Below are positions 36,387 to 46,134 of a DNA stretch of 64,000 nt, piece after piece. The DNA is from Sporosarcina cyprini (lineage in GTDB: Bacteria > Bacillota > Bacilli > Bacillales_A > Planococcaceae). Position 1 is the stretch's first letter, and each line of letters starts with the position of its first letter. The translations under genes were made by a program, and so were the position numbers. The stretch covers positions 1 to 64,000 of the forward strand of contig NZ_JAKMHX010000038.1 in the NCBI RefSeq assembly GCF_022048975.1, read 5' to 3'. Under the pieces are notes generated by a model. That model was given only the letters and a program-made list of their open reading frames with translations. It searched no databases and was not told where the DNA came from.

Positions 36387-37109
36387 CTATTTTTTTTTGC
36401 GCAAAAAGATGACTTGATTCTCTTCATTCACCGTGTATGGAAGCGAGTAGGCAGGCAATATTGGATAATGGTCGGATAACAAATGACGAATATCTTCGCC
36501 TGGTTTGACATCCGGTTTTTCATTTTCAATAATACGTCCTAAGTCGATGGAATAGTCGATATAAAAGTTGCCATCCCCTCCGACAACGAGAGGTAATTGC
36601 GCATCGGAGTATGGGCTTGGAATTTGAATCGGCTCATCGTAGCCCATCTTTTCATAATCGATTTCGAATACAAATTCTCCTACTTCATCTTTGAAAAAAA
36701 TTTTACCTAAAATCTGTTTTCGTAAATTCAATTCACGGATTCGTTCCGCTACTCGTAAATCAACCAATTTCACGGTAGGATTCTCTTCCACATCCGTCAG
36801 CACATATTGATAGATGCCTCCAACCTCATAGGCATTGGATGGAATTTTCTCCATATAAGCGGGAGCCAGCTTCGAAAATTCAACAGGATACTTGATGTAG
36901 AGATCTGTTTCTTGCTCACGTGTCTTAATTGGCAATAATCCACCATTATTATTCTGATAGGATTCTACCGCTTTTTGGACAGACTGCAGCTGCTCCTCGT
37001 ACGGATTCTCTTTGGCGGCCTTTTCATCTCCAGGATACATACAGCCTGATAATAGTACAGTAACTGTAACGATTGCTGTCAATAGAATCCCTTTTGATAA
37101 ATTCTTCAT
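36387..37109 (-). CDS. yphF: YphF-like lipoprotein
   Basis: The N terminus is a lipoprotein signal peptide with lipobox LLSGC (Cys22), so the protein is probably tethered to the outer face of the membrane. The remainder (240 aa total) has no motif that I recognise. Position between yphE and spoIVA matches yphF of Bacillus subtilis. Its start overlaps the yphE stop as ATGA and has GGAGGTG upstream. The function is unknown. Confidence 0.82.
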   Translation of the reverse strand: MKNLSKGILLTAIVTVTVLLSGCMYPGDEKAAKENPYEEQLQSVQKAVESYQNNNGGLLPIKTREQETDLYIKYPVEFSKLAPAYMEKIPSNAYEVGGIYQYVLTDVEENPTVKLVDLRVAERIRELNLRKQILGKIFFKDEVGEFVFEIDYEKMGYDEPIQIPSPYSDAQLPLVVGGDGNFYIDYSIDLGRIIENEKPDVKPGEDIRHLLSDHYPILPAYSLPYTVNEENQVIFLRKKK

Positions 37110-37312
37110 CGCGCACCTCCGGTAGGACCGCTGAACACGAGATAAATCATTGCGAAAAATGAGAAGATCAGTAAAGCATACGCTACAATTGCAAATAAAA
37201 ACTTCAGCAGCCGATTGGAAAGCTTATGACGGCTTACAAAAATGAGACCCATGGAAATGGCCATGAAACCCATTGCATAGAACGACAGCCACATTTTATC
37301 CAGTGAGGACAA
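37106..37312 (-). CDS. yphE: YphE-like DUF2768 small membrane protein
   Basis: This 68-aa protein has two hydrophobic helices (about 8-27 and 38-60) joined by a short basic loop, as in the DUF2768 family. The start codon is TTG; a GGATG element about ten bases upstream is the only visible ribosome site. It is coupled to yphF by a 4-base overlap and follows gpsA by about 60 bases. The function is unknown. Confidence 0.78.
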   Translation of the reverse strand: MSSLDKMWLSFYAMGFMAISMGLIFVSRHKLSNRLLKFLFAIVAYALLIFSFFAMIYLVFSGPTGGAR

Positions 37313-37371
37313 GGTGATTCATCCTTTCATCCAGTAAAATCTATTTCCCCAATTATTGCGACATCCGAGCT

Positions 37372-38388
37372 TCACCCGAAAATGTCTTCAATTTCTTGTT
37401 TTTTCATCCGGTTCATCAGTTTATCAACCGCTTCTTTAGCCGGAGTATCTTCAAACAGCACTGTATATAAGGCTTCCGTCAACGGCATGGAAACGTCCAT
37501 TTGCTGCGCCAGCTGATGTGCCGCTTTCGTCGTGCGCACTCCTTCGATAACCATTCCCATACCAGAAGTGACTTCCTCAAGTGTCTTGCCTTCGCCGAGC
37601 ATATGACCGGCTTTCCAATTTCGTGAATGCACGCTCGTACAGGTGACAATTAAATCGCCAAGCCCTGTCAAGCCAGAGAACGTCAAAGGATTGGCCCCCA
37701 TCTTGACACCAAGGCGCGTGATTTCTGCCAGCCCTCTTGTTATGAGCGCCGCCTTTGCGTTGTCCCCATAGCCTAAGCCATCAGTGATCCCTGCAGCCAA
37801 AGCGATGACATTTTTCAAAGCGGCTCCAAGCTCGACACCGAGCATATCATTATTTGTATAGACCCTGAAATGATGATTCATGAAAAGGTCTTGTACTTTT
37901 TCCGCAGCTTCCAGATTATCTGAGGCCGCAGTGACTGTCGTCGGGTGGCGCAAGACCACTTCTTCCGCATGGCTTGGTCCGGATAAAACAACAATCGCCT
38001 GCCGATTTTCAGGATTGATTTCTTCTTCAAGCATCTCGGAAATACGCTTTAAGGAGTTCGGCTCAATGCCTTTTGAAACATGAACAAACAATTTAGGTTG
38101 TTCCACCATGCCATTAATTTCCTCACAGATTCCGCGTATCCCTTTTGTCGGCACTGCAATAATCAGAATTTCTGCATGGCGGACCGCTTTTTTCAAATCT
38201 GAAGTCGCCTGCAATGCTGTGGGCAGAGAAATGCCAGGCACATAGCGCTCATTTGTGTGGCGCTCATTAATTTCAGATGCCTGCTCTTCTCTTCTTGCCC
38301 AGATTAAACAATCATGTCCATTATCGGCTAAGACAAAAGCCAGCGCAGTTCCCCAGCTGCCCGCACCGATTACAGAAACTTTTTCCAT
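37372..38388 (-). CDS. gpsA: Glycerol-3-phosphate dehydrogenase (NAD(P)+)
   Basis: It makes sn-glycerol-3-phosphate from dihydroxyacetone phosphate for phospholipids. The NAD loop [10 protein letters not shown] is at 8-17 and the catalytic-lysine segment [11 protein letters not shown] is in the middle. 338 aa. GAGAGGATGG precedes the ATG. It lies 29 bases after der. plsC downstream of cmk uses the same lipid pathway. Confidence 0.96.
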   Translation of the reverse strand: MEKVSVIGAGSWGTALAFVLADNGHDCLIWARREEQASEINERHTNERYVPGISLPTALQATSDLKKAVRHAEILIIAVPTKGIRGICEEINGMVEQPKLFVHVSKGIEPNSLKRISEMLEEEINPENRQAIVVLSGPSHAEEVVLRHPTTVTAASDNLEAAEKVQDLFMNHHFRVYTNNDMLGVELGAALKNVIALAAGITDGLGYGDNAKAALITRGLAEITRLGVKMGANPLTFSGLTGLGDLIVTCTSVHSRNWKAGHMLGEGKTLEEVTSGMGMVIEGVRTTKAAHQLAQQMDVSMPLTEALYTVLFEDTPAKEAVDKLMNRMKKQEIEDIFG

Positions 38389-38417
38389 TCAAACCATCCT
38401 CTCAACCATATGAACCA

Positions 38418-39728
38418 TTAGCTTCGTGCTCTTGTAATCAACCGGATCGGAGTACCCTCGAATCCGAATGCTTCCCGAAGCCTATTTTGTAAAAATCGTT
38501 CATATGAAAAATGCATCAATTCGGGTTCGTTAACAAAAACGACAAAGGCGGGAGGCTTGACCGCCACTTGTGTCACATAGTAAATACGCAGTCTGCGTCC
38601 TTTGTCGGATGGAGCAGGATTCCTGGCAACAGCATCCTCTATTACCTCATTGAGTACGCTGGATTGGATACGAAGTGCATGATTTTCACTAATCAATTTG
38701 ATCGTATCGAACAAAGTGCGGACACGCTGCTTCGTTTTAGCTGATACATATGCAACTGGCGCGTACTCAAGAAATTGGAACTCTTTTCGGATATCCTCCG
38801 TGAAACGGTTCATTGTCTTTTCGTCTTTCTCGACCGCATCCCATTTGTTCACGACAAACATAACACCTTTGCCCGCTTCTTCGGCATAGCCTGCAATACG
38901 CTTGTCCTGTTCACGCAATCCTTCCTCGCCATTCAAGACGATCAGGACGACATCCGATCGGTCAATCGCCTTTAAAGCACGCAATACACTGTATTTCTCT
39001 GTGCTCTCGTACACTTTACCTTTTTTACGCATGCCTGCCGTATCGATAATCTTATACTTCTGTCCCTCATATTCATACGAAGTATCGATGGCATCACGGG
39101 TTGTTCCTGCCACATCACTGACAATGACCCGTTCTTCTCCGAGCAATGCGTTGACAAGGGAGGATTTGCCAACATTCGGCCGCCCAATCAGCGAGAAGCG
39201 AATGACATCATCGTCCTCCTGCTCTTCCGATGGATCTGGGAAGCTGGCTGCAACAGCGTCAAGCAAATCCCCAAGACCGATCCCATGAGAACCCGAAATC
39301 GGATATGGATCACCAAAGCCTAACGAATAGAAATCATAGATCATTTCCCGCATATCTGGATTGTCGATTTTATTGACAGCCAATACAATAGGTTTTTTCG
39401 TCTTATATAACATTTTAGCGACTTGTTCGTCCGCATCTGTTACGCCGTCGCGTCCATTTGTAAGGAAAATGATGACATCTGCCTCGTCAATCGCAATTTC
39501 CGCTTGCAGGCGAATTTGCTCTAAGAACGGTTCATCGCCGATATCGATGCCGCCTGTATCAATTAAATTAAATTCATGTGCCAACCAGTCTGCAGAGCTG
39601 TAGATACGGTCGCGTGTCACGCCAGACACGTCTTCCACGATTGATATCCGCTCTCCCACTATCCGATTGAAGATTGTCGATTTCCCGACATTTGGTCTGC
39701 CGACAATCGCCACTGTTGGTTTCGTCAT
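38418..39728 (-). CDS. der: Ribosome-assembly GTPase Der (EngA)
   Basis: Der has two GTPase domains in tandem and acts in 50S subunit maturation. The first P-loop GRPNVGKST is at 10-18 and the second, GRPNVGKSS, at 182-190; NKID and NKWD are the base-specificity motifs. A KH-like C-terminal domain completes the 436 aa. GGAAGGATG precedes the ATG. Confidence 0.97.
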   Translation of the reverse strand: MTKPTVAIVGRPNVGKSTIFNRIVGERISIVEDVSGVTRDRIYSSADWLAHEFNLIDTGGIDIGDEPFLEQIRLQAEIAIDEADVIIFLTNGRDGVTDADEQVAKMLYKTKKPIVLAVNKIDNPDMREMIYDFYSLGFGDPYPISGSHGIGLGDLLDAVAASFPDPSEEQEDDDVIRFSLIGRPNVGKSSLVNALLGEERVIVSDVAGTTRDAIDTSYEYEGQKYKIIDTAGMRKKGKVYESTEKYSVLRALKAIDRSDVVLIVLNGEEGLREQDKRIAGYAEEAGKGVMFVVNKWDAVEKDEKTMNRFTEDIRKEFQFLEYAPVAYVSAKTKQRVRTLFDTIKLISENHALRIQSSVLNEVIEDAVARNPAPSDKGRRLRIYYVTQVAVKPPAFVVFVNEPELMHFSYERFLQNRLREAFGFEGTPIRLITRARS

Positions 39729-39770
39729 AATTAAAACATCCTTCCGACTCTATCTCTAGACATTATACAG

Positions 39771-39806
39771 AAAAAAGATGATGATGCCTATAAAAGCACC
39801 ATCATC
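39771..39806 (-). terminator. Terminator after ypfD
   Basis: GATGATGATGC pairs with GCACCATCATC (one wobble on the minus strand); six A on the + strand give the U-tract. It lies about 50 bases beyond the ypfD stop. Confidence 0.8.
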
Positions 39807-39853
39807 ATCCAGAATGTTATTCACATTTTGTGTCCAAATGAGATTTCCATTCG

Positions 39854-40993
39854 TTATTCTGAGAATTTCTTCAGTTGATCACCGATGACATCACTTAAGG
39901 AGAAGCCTGTTTCCTCTTTCATTTCATAATCGCCATATGATTCTTCCTCTTCCTTTTCAATTAAATCTTTAATGCTTAAGGAGAGGCGTTTCTCATCTGC
40001 GTTTACATCGAGGACTTTCACTTTCACCTTTTGGCCTTCTTCCAGCACTTCATGCGGTGTACCGATATGCTCGTGTGCAATACGGGAAATATGGACAAGG
40101 CCTTCGACGCCAGGCAGTACTTCTACAAACGCACCATAGGAAACGAGACGCTTCACTGTACCTTCAAATACGGTGCCAACTGGAGCCTTCTCCTCAATAT
40201 CTTCCCAAGGGCCAGGCAGCGTGTCCTTGATGGACAAGGAAATCCGCTCTGAATCACGGTCCACAGAAAGGACCTTGACCTTCACTTTGTCGCCCTCTTT
40301 CAATACATCGGATACTTTTTCAATATGCTCATGTGATAGTTGTGAGATATGGACCAATCCATCCACACCGCCGATATCGACGAATGCTCCGAATGAGGCG
40401 ATTCGCTGAACTGTTCCTTCCAGCACGTCTCCTTCTTTCAGGTCATCGAGCACTTCCTCTTTTTTCTGAGACTTTTCTTCTTGAAGAACTGCGCGATGGG
40501 ATAGGATCAAACGGTTCTTTTCCTTATCCATTTCAACAATTTTAAACGTCATCGTGCGCCCTTTATAATCGTCAAATGTCTCAACGAAGTGATCCTCCAC
40601 CAAGGAAGCAGGAATGAATCCTCTGACACCAAGGTCGACAACCAAACCGCCTTTGACGACATCTTTCACTTCTGTTTCGATTGTTTCATTGTTGTTGAAT
40701 TTTTCCTCAAGATCTCCCCATGCATCTTCCGCATCTACTTTACGCTTGGAAAGTACATAGTTATCCTCTTCCACTTTCGTGATGATGAGTTCAAGTTCAT
40801 CCCCAACCGAAACAGCATCTCCCGCTTTTTCGATATGAAGACTGGACAACTCGCTGATCGGAATGACGCCATCAAATGGAGCGCCTGAAATTTCTACAGT
40901 TACGGATTTATCTTCGATCTTTGTCACCTTGCCAGTGACACGGTCACCCTCTTTGTATCCGTTCATTGCATCCAAATTCATCTCTTCAGTCAT
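39854..40993 (-). CDS. ypfD: S1 RNA-binding domain protein YpfD (RpsA homologue)
   Basis: Four S1 domains in tandem occupy about residues 13-340; the third and fourth share the signature [19 protein letters not shown] / [18 protein letters not shown]. At 379 aa it is shorter than the six-domain ribosomal protein S1 of Gram-negatives, and in Bacillus the YpfD protein is not essential as S1. It binds RNA; the target is unclear. GGAGGAGG lies seven bases before the ATG. Confidence 0.94.
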   Translation of the reverse strand: MTEEMNLDAMNGYKEGDRVTGKVTKIEDKSVTVEISGAPFDGVIPISELSSLHIEKAGDAVSVGDELELIITKVEEDNYVLSKRKVDAEDAWGDLEEKFNNNETIETEVKDVVKGGLVVDLGVRGFIPASLVEDHFVETFDDYKGRTMTFKIVEMDKEKNRLILSHRAVLQEEKSQKKEEVLDDLKEGDVLEGTVQRIASFGAFVDIGGVDGLVHISQLSHEHIEKVSDVLKEGDKVKVKVLSVDRDSERISLSIKDTLPGPWEDIEEKAPVGTVFEGTVKRLVSYGAFVEVLPGVEGLVHISRIAHEHIGTPHEVLEEGQKVKVKVLDVNADEKRLSLSIKDLIEKEEEESYGDYEMKEETGFSLSDVIGDQLKKFSE

Positions 40994-41073
40994 ATGTAGT
41001 CCTCCTCCATAATGAATCCTACTTCTATATTATTCGAATCGGTGAGTAAAAACAAAAAATTACCCTTGCCATT

Positions 41074-41655
41074 TTATTTATTTTTTTCGAGCAATTGCCG
41101 AATCGCATCCATGATCACTTCTGTCACTTCATCGGCAGACGCTTTTCTTTCCCGGTATTCGGTCATATCGAGCGGCTTTCCATAAATAACCTTCAAACGT
41201 TTAAACGGCTTGTACGATCCTGCGATAGCGCAAGGGACGACCACTGCATTACCTTTTAATGCGAAGAAGCCGGCGCCTGCTAGCCCTTTGCCAAGTTCAC
41301 CTGTCTTGCTTCTCGTACCTTCCGGAAACAGACCGACGACTTTCCCTTCTTTCAATAACTTCAATGTCGTCCGAAACGCTTCCCGATCACTCATTCCTCT
41401 TTTGACTGGATACGCATTCACGCTTGGAAGAATACTTTTTAAGACAGGGACCTTAAATAATTCTTCCTTCGCCATAAAGTGAACGGTGCGAGGACAAGTG
41501 ATACCCACAACCGGCGGATCAAAATTATCTATATGATTCGCGCAAAGCAACACCCCGCCCTCGTCTGGAAAATTTTCTTTACCGATCACTTGGATACGGT
41601 ATAAAGGGAAAAAGATCGTACTAACGAGAAATTTGCCTAAAGGATATAAGTTCAT
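41074..41655 (-). CDS. plsC: 1-acyl-sn-glycerol-3-phosphate acyltransferase
   Basis: It acylates lysophosphatidic acid to phosphatidic acid at the membrane. The catalytic His41 and Asp46 are in the H-x4-D motif NHIDNFDP, and the phosphate-binding FPEGTRS is at 110-116. 193 aa. The start overlaps the cmk stop as ATGA. In Bacillus subtilis plsC is elsewhere, but cmk-plsC-ypfD is common in related genera. Confidence 0.92.
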   Translation of the reverse strand: MNLYPLGKFLVSTIFFPLYRIQVIGKENFPDEGGVLLCANHIDNFDPPVVGITCPRTVHFMAKEELFKVPVLKSILPSVNAYPVKRGMSDREAFRTTLKLLKEGKVVGLFPEGTRSKTGELGKGLAGAGFFALKGNAVVVPCAIAGSYKPFKRLKVIYGKPLDMTEYRERKASADEVTEVIMDAIRQLLEKNK

Positions 41656-42329
41656 TTCTTCATCCTCTTTTCAGCAAGCCCGATGATCTCTTCTACAACT
41701 TCATCGATTGTCATAGAAGTTGTATCAATAACGACGGCGTTTTCTGCCTTTTTGAGCGGGGAGACTTTTCGCTCGCTATCAGCCCTGTCCCGTTCGGCAA
41801 TCTGCGCCTTCAATTGTTCAACTGGTGTATGGATTCCACGTTTCTCGTCTTCCAGATGGCGACGTAAAGCACGTTCCTCTACAGATGCTGTCATGAATAC
41901 TTTCAGTTCGGCATCGGGCAACACGGCTGTTCCGATATCCCGTCCATCCATGACAACTCCTGTTGCAAGGGCGAGGTTTCGCTGTTTATCGACCATCAGA
42001 TGGCGGACATTTTCGTGTGCAGCTACTTCTGATACATTCGCTGTGACCCGAGGGGAACGAATTTCCTCTGTGCAATCCAAGCCGTCGATAAAAACGATCT
42101 GGCCAGCAGGAGATGGCTGAAGGCGAATTTCCGTCTGCTCCAAAAGTGAAGTCAGTTCTTGATCGCTAGTAATATTTATGTCATTGACAAGTGCTTTATG
42201 TGTTAATGCACGGTACATGGCACCCGTGTCAATGTACGTAAAATTCATTTTTTCTGCTATGCGTTTGGCAATTGTACTCTTCCCTGCAGCTGCAGGTCCG
42301 TCAATTGCAATCTTTATCCCTTTTGACAT
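41652..42329 (-). CDS. cmk: Cytidylate kinase
   Basis: It phosphorylates CMP and dCMP with ATP. The P-loop GPAAAGKST is at 11-19 and the substrate-binding DGRDIGTAVLPDA follows in the second half. 225 aa from the ATG with GGGGGTAG eight bases upstream; 31 in-frame codons before it run into a hairpin region and lack a site. A 14-bp hairpin lies about 45 bases upstream of the start. Confidence 0.96.
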   Translation of the reverse strand: MSKGIKIAIDGPAAAGKSTIAKRIAEKMNFTYIDTGAMYRALTHKALVNDINITSDQELTSLLEQTEIRLQPSPAGQIVFIDGLDCTEEIRSPRVTANVSEVAAHENVRHLMVDKQRNLALATGVVMDGRDIGTAVLPDAELKVFMTASVEERALRRHLEDEKRGIHTPVEQLKAQIAERDRADSERKVSPLKKAENAVVIDTTSMTIDEVVEEIIGLAEKRMKK

Positions 42330-42374
42330 ATCTTCTACCCCCGAATTCAATTCGAAAACATTGTAACATAACGA

Positions 42375-42411
42375 AGTGGGAAAAGTCCCTTCAAAAAGGA
42401 CTTTCCCCACT
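42375..42411. terminator. Strong hairpin between ypfA and cmk
   Basis: A 14-bp stem (AGTGGGAAAAGTCC / GGACTTTCCCCACT, one wobble) with a 9-nt loop. The minus-strand sequence after it is TCGTTATG, so there is no clear U-tract; it may end or attenuate ypfA transcripts before cmk. Confidence 0.5.
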
Positions 42412-42433
42412 GTTTCTTCCAACTCTATAAAGG

Positions 42434-43078
42434 TTATAATGCTTCTTTCCTTCTTTGCAATTGCCGTTCAAAGCAAAAACGGATAATATGCTGCCGGTCT
42501 GCATCCATCGTTTCAACAAATTGCAGCGAAGCCAGCCTTCTGCCGTCTTTTTCCCAAGTTCGGACAGCTATCGCTTCTGCACGCACATAATAGATGTCGT
42601 CATTGAGAAAAGGCAGTGCAATAAACAATGAAAGTCGTTGATTTTCTTCAAATTCTTCTTTTTGTCCAAGATGCAATGCAATTCCTCCAGCACTGATATC
42701 CTCCGCAACATATTGATCGAAGCCGCGGCCGTCGTTAACTGCTACATCAATTGGAGTTTCCACACGGACGTATTCTCTGCGCTGGATTTTGACCAACTCC
42801 TGGTCACCTGGATAGGAGAGCTGCAGCATCGGTATGCCCCGATTCATCCTGCCTTTTACTTCAGTTCGAAAGGCATATGACATTTTATGCTGGTCTACAA
42901 AAGTCACTAAGAGCTGGGTTCCATCCATGAAAAAAGCAGTACGGTCTGTTTCCATATGAATCGGATAATCAATCATGAAATAATCCGGTCCCAGGTCAAC
43001 TACCTTGCTTTTATACTTCTCACTATTCTCCGTAAGATCTTTATCGATAATAATCGATGAACCGATCGAAAGTCTCAT
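42434..43078 (-). CDS. ypfA: c-di-GMP-binding PilZ protein YpfA (flagellar brake)
   Basis: The protein has an N-terminal YcgR-like beta domain and a C-terminal PilZ domain. The c-di-GMP motifs RREYVR (R-x3-R) and EDISAGGIA (D/N-x-S-x2-G) are in place. Its Bacillus subtilis relative, YpfA (DgrA, MotI), binds c-di-GMP and slows the flagellar motor. I use the ATG nine bases from AGGTG (214 aa); two other in-frame starts lie just upstream. Confidence 0.88.
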   Translation of the reverse strand: MRLSIGSSIIIDKDLTENSEKYKSKVVDLGPDYFMIDYPIHMETDRTAFFMDGTQLLVTFVDQHKMSYAFRTEVKGRMNRGIPMLQLSYPGDQELVKIQRREYVRVETPIDVAVNDGRGFDQYVAEDISAGGIALHLGQKEEFEENQRLSLFIALPFLNDDIYYVRAEAIAVRTWEKDGRRLASLQFVETMDADRQHIIRFCFERQLQRRKEAL

Positions 43079-43160
43079 TTTCATCAACACCTACCATTTA
43101 CTCATGCTACTTTTATTATGTCACGGTGAGGTGCGTTTTCCAATGATCAATTGAAGAAAA

Positions 43161-44447
43161 TCAGAAAAGTTTTTCTGTCTTGATGACTTCTTTCGTTTCT
43201 GTATCTACTAGAACTTGGTAAGTGCCGATGCCACTTTCGTCTTCCTTCGTGACAGTTAAGAAGTATGCCAGCCTTTGCTTTAGTTGCTCATTTTCAACAT
43301 ATGCCAGTTCTTCTTTTTCTACTTTGACACCGTTATGGAAGAAGGTTTTCCAGTTAATTTTCACGATTGGCTGATCCTCGAGTTTTTCCTTTCGAATATA
43401 CTCCGCTGCATTTAATCCAACGATTTCGCCAGTATCTTTAGCCGCTTTGATGTGGATGACATCTGAGAATACTTTCGCCTTGTGCAGAGGCTCGACTCTT
43501 ACATAGACAAAATGCCAGGCATTTGAATTTTCTCTGGCTTCCTCAAATACGACATCCCTGTAGCCCGCCTTTTCAAGAAATTCCTCGGTTCTCTGTTTAA
43601 TATCATCAAATGAAACAGCAGGTTCTCCGAATGGCCGATCTGCCAAGTAGGATAGAACATGTCCGCCTTTTTCTGTAATGTCAATATAACCGACAGTCTG
43701 ATTCGATGCAAAACGGATATGATAAAATGGATACGGTGCGCCGGGCTGGCTTTTCTCCACGCCGATCACATCGTTTGTCACCTGCGGAAACACTTGTTTG
43801 AATATCGAAACCGCTTCATCTTTTGAAACTTCTGGATCCGTAATGTTTTGCAAGTCCTTTTTCTTCATGGCATCCGACTCGCTCGCTGTTAACGGGAAAT
43901 CACTCTCTGTATATTGCTTCACTGAATTTCCTTTCTGCGACCAATCAACATCTGAACTCTTCGCATCTAACCGCTCAACCCATTCATTCATGGAATAGCG
44001 GCCATCCACCAGACCTGCTGTGGCAACTTGCCAATCCGTAGACATCAGCTGCAGATTTTTCGATGCTTTGCCCATCACCTTTTCAAAATCGCCTGAATTC
44101 GACAAACGGTCAGCCTCTTTTGCATAACTGCCGACCCTGCTTAAATAATTGCTCCATGCTGTGGAAAAACTCGCATCCAACGGAAGGGAATCAATCGAGC
44201 CACGAATATCAGAAGTCAGTCGCCAAATATCCTCCCGTGCTTTTTTTGAGCCATCGGATTCATTGAAAAGTAGAGACTTTTCTATCGCTATATTCAATTC
44301 ATCCAGTTTTTCCGAAGCATCCGACATCCGCTTTGCGTACTGCCCGCTTAAAGCAAGAGCGAGTTTGTCATTCTCTTTTGCCTTATCATATGAAAAGACA
44401 GCCAAAGCGACGAGCGCAAATGATAATACAAATATTATTTTTTTCAT
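43161..44447 (-). CDS. ypeB: Germination protein YpeB
   Basis: YpeB is needed for the cortex-lytic enzyme SleB to be placed and held inactive in the spore. The 428-aa protein has an N-terminal membrane anchor (about 2-19), a helical region (20-190) and PepSY-type domains in the C-terminal half. It is 68 bases after sleB, the usual bicistronic arrangement, and ends the operon. Confidence 0.93.
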   Translation of the reverse strand: MKKIIFVLSFALVALAVFSYDKAKENDKLALALSGQYAKRMSDASEKLDELNIAIEKSLLFNESDGSKKAREDIWRLTSDIRGSIDSLPLDASFSTAWSNYLSRVGSYAKEADRLSNSGDFEKVMGKASKNLQLMSTDWQVATAGLVDGRYSMNEWVERLDAKSSDVDWSQKGNSVKQYTESDFPLTASESDAMKKKDLQNITDPEVSKDEAVSIFKQVFPQVTNDVIGVEKSQPGAPYPFYHIRFASNQTVGYIDITEKGGHVLSYLADRPFGEPAVSFDDIKQRTEEFLEKAGYRDVVFEEARENSNAWHFVYVRVEPLHKAKVFSDVIHIKAAKDTGEIVGLNAAEYIRKEKLEDQPIVKINWKTFFHNGVKVEKEELAYVENEQLKQRLAYFLTVTKEDESGIGTYQVLVDTETKEVIKTEKLF

Positions 44448-44515
44448 ATACTATGCAATTCGCCGAAACACTTGATCTCAGCAATATGCCAAACCTCCTT
44501 TAAAATGAAGTGCGA

Positions 44516-45301
44516 TCAGTGACAGAATATATGCAGGCCGATTTTCTTGACTTGCGGCCTGGACCATATCCACTTACTCGTCGCAGTGATCGGGTTGAAG
44601 TAATAGATCGAGTTCTCACTCGGATCCCAGCCGTTTAGCGCATCAAGTACAGCTTCCTTTGCCCGTTCATTCGGTGTCAGCCAAATTTGCCCGTCAGAGA
44701 CAGCTGTAAAGGCTCCCGGCTGGAAGATGACGCCGCCAACTGTGTTCGGAAAATCGGGATGCTCGACACGGTTTAGGATAACTGCCGCCACCGCAACCTG
44801 TCCTTCGTAAGGTTCACCTCTGGCTTCTCCGTACACCGCATTAGCCATCAACTTCAAATCTTGCTCTGAGTATTTAGAGGGAAGATGGGCTTGTTCGGTT
44901 TTGCCTCCTCCTTGTTTCACTTGCGCGGAAAGCGGGGTCCCTCCGTAATGCGTAAATTGATTACCCTTTGCTAAGTTGTCCATTACAAATTTCTCGTTGT
45001 ACTCTGAAACAGAAGTAAGTTTCTTTTTCGTGTTCGCTCCTGCTATTCCGTCGATAGGCAGTCCATAGCTATCTTGGAAATTACGGAGCGCCCAATAAGT
45101 GCCATAACCAAACTTCCCGTCTATCGTTCCTTTATAAAAGCCGATATACTGAAGCCTGGCTTGTAATTCAATTACATCGTCACCCGTTGAGCCCCTCCCC
45201 AAGTCCCGTGCTGTGAACGCGCGAGATGAGTCCATTGATGAACCACAGAGAGCCATGATCAGCATGAAGAGAGCTATAGTTTTTAAAATGCTTTTTTTCA
45301 C
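44516..45301 (-). CDS. sleB: Spore cortex-lytic enzyme SleB
   Basis: SleB is a lytic transglycosylase that degrades cortex peptidoglycan with muramic-lactam during germination. It has a signal peptide (about 1-28), a peptidoglycan-binding domain (about 33-95) and the hydrolase_2 catalytic domain with Glu159 in AVYGEARGEPYEGQ. The start is a GTG with AAAGGAGG eight bases upstream (261 aa); a longer frame has 28 extra residues without a site and would mask the signal peptide. Confidence 0.94.
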   Translation of the reverse strand: MKKSILKTIALFMLIMALCGSSMDSSRAFTARDLGRGSTGDDVIELQARLQYIGFYKGTIDGKFGYGTYWALRNFQDSYGLPIDGIAGANTKKKLTSVSEYNEKFVMDNLAKGNQFTHYGGTPLSAQVKQGGGKTEQAHLPSKYSEQDLKLMANAVYGEARGEPYEGQVAVAAVILNRVEHPDFPNTVGGVIFQPGAFTAVSDGQIWLTPNERAKEAVLDALNGWDPSENSIYYFNPITATSKWIWSRPQVKKIGLHIFCH

Positions 45302-45354
45302 TGGTGATTCCTCCTTTCTGTCAGTGTGGTCCAAAATTAAACAAATTATGAGGG

Positions 45355-45391
45355 AATAAAAAAAGACCTGATTGTCTGAAGACAACCAGGT
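45355..45391 (-). terminator. Terminator after prsW
   Basis: ACCTGATTGTC pairs with GACAACCAGGT around TGAA (one wobble); eight A/G on the + side (45355-45364) give the U-tract. It lies between prsW and sleB, so sleB-ypeB has its own promoter. Confidence 0.88.
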
Positions 45392-45397
45392 TCATTA

Positions 45398-46072
45398 TTA
45401 AAGTTGAGCTTTTTTCCGGAACTGCTGCATGGCAAACGTATGAGCGTATTTTACTCTCGTTAAACCGAACCACCAGAGGAACAACATAAACGGAATGATC
45501 AAGTATAAGGAAAAATCGTTAACGGCCAGTATGCCATTGTATATGAAGTGAAGCATGAACGGAGCAAACAGTGCAAAGAGCAGCATGCCATTTTTATTGG
45601 AACGCGTTGTAAATTTGGCTCTTCCGAAATAATAGCCCATTACTACGCCGAATAACGCATGGCTTGAGACAGGCAATAATGCACGCAAAAAGGCGGTATC
45701 CAGACCGAATGTGAGCAAATACAGGATGTTCTCGACAGTCGCAAACCCTAAGGAAACACTCGCCCCATATAAAATGCCGTCATACGCATCTTCAAATTCA
45801 ACATGCCTGAAGATGGCGATCAGCAAAATCAACCATTTGAAAAATTCCTCAAGCCAACTTGTAAACACCGCATTTCGAATGAATTCATTGGAAAATACAT
45901 GTTCTTCCTCAAAAACATGCTGCATAAACAGGATCGGGAAAGTCATGACGGCGCCGTATATGAATGTGTGAAATAACGTCTTGGATGGCTCTGTAGCGAT
46001 TTGTTTACGTAAATAAAGATAACTGAAAAGCGCCAAGCCAGGCGCTATTGCCACAGTAAGCAAAATAATCAT
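45398..46072 (-). CDS. prsW: PrsW-type intramembrane metalloprotease
   Basis: This 224-aa membrane protein has about six to eight hydrophobic segments and the family's catalytic EExxK motif (EEFFK at 75-79), with a later conserved histidine in SSHALFG. In Bacillus subtilis PrsW makes the first cut in the anti-sigma factor RsiW. No rsiW is in this window. The order sleB-prsW-ypdA is that of Bacillus subtilis. GGGGG lies seven bases before the ATG. Confidence 0.9.
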   Translation of the reverse strand: MIILLTVAIAPGLALFSYLYLRKQIATEPSKTLFHTFIYGAVMTFPILFMQHVFEEEHVFSNEFIRNAVFTSWLEEFFKWLILLIAIFRHVEFEDAYDGILYGASVSLGFATVENILYLLTFGLDTAFLRALLPVSSHALFGVVMGYYFGRAKFTTRSNKNGMLLFALFAPFMLHFIYNGILAVNDFSLYLIIPFMLFLWWFGLTRVKYAHTFAMQQFRKKAQL

Positions 46073-46134
46073 GACCGGGCCCCCTTTCCCGCCATTATAT
46101 CATGTTTCCATTGGAACAAGATGTGTGTTTACAA

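Noticed and set aside
42330-42422. Extended cmk N terminus
   Set aside because: The extra 31 codons pass through a 14-bp hairpin and precede a well-placed ribosome site and P-loop start.
45302-45397. SigG promoter for sleB
   Set aside because: A CATAAT is present near 45345 but no TGAATA-like -35 at the right distance; not strong enough to list as a feature.
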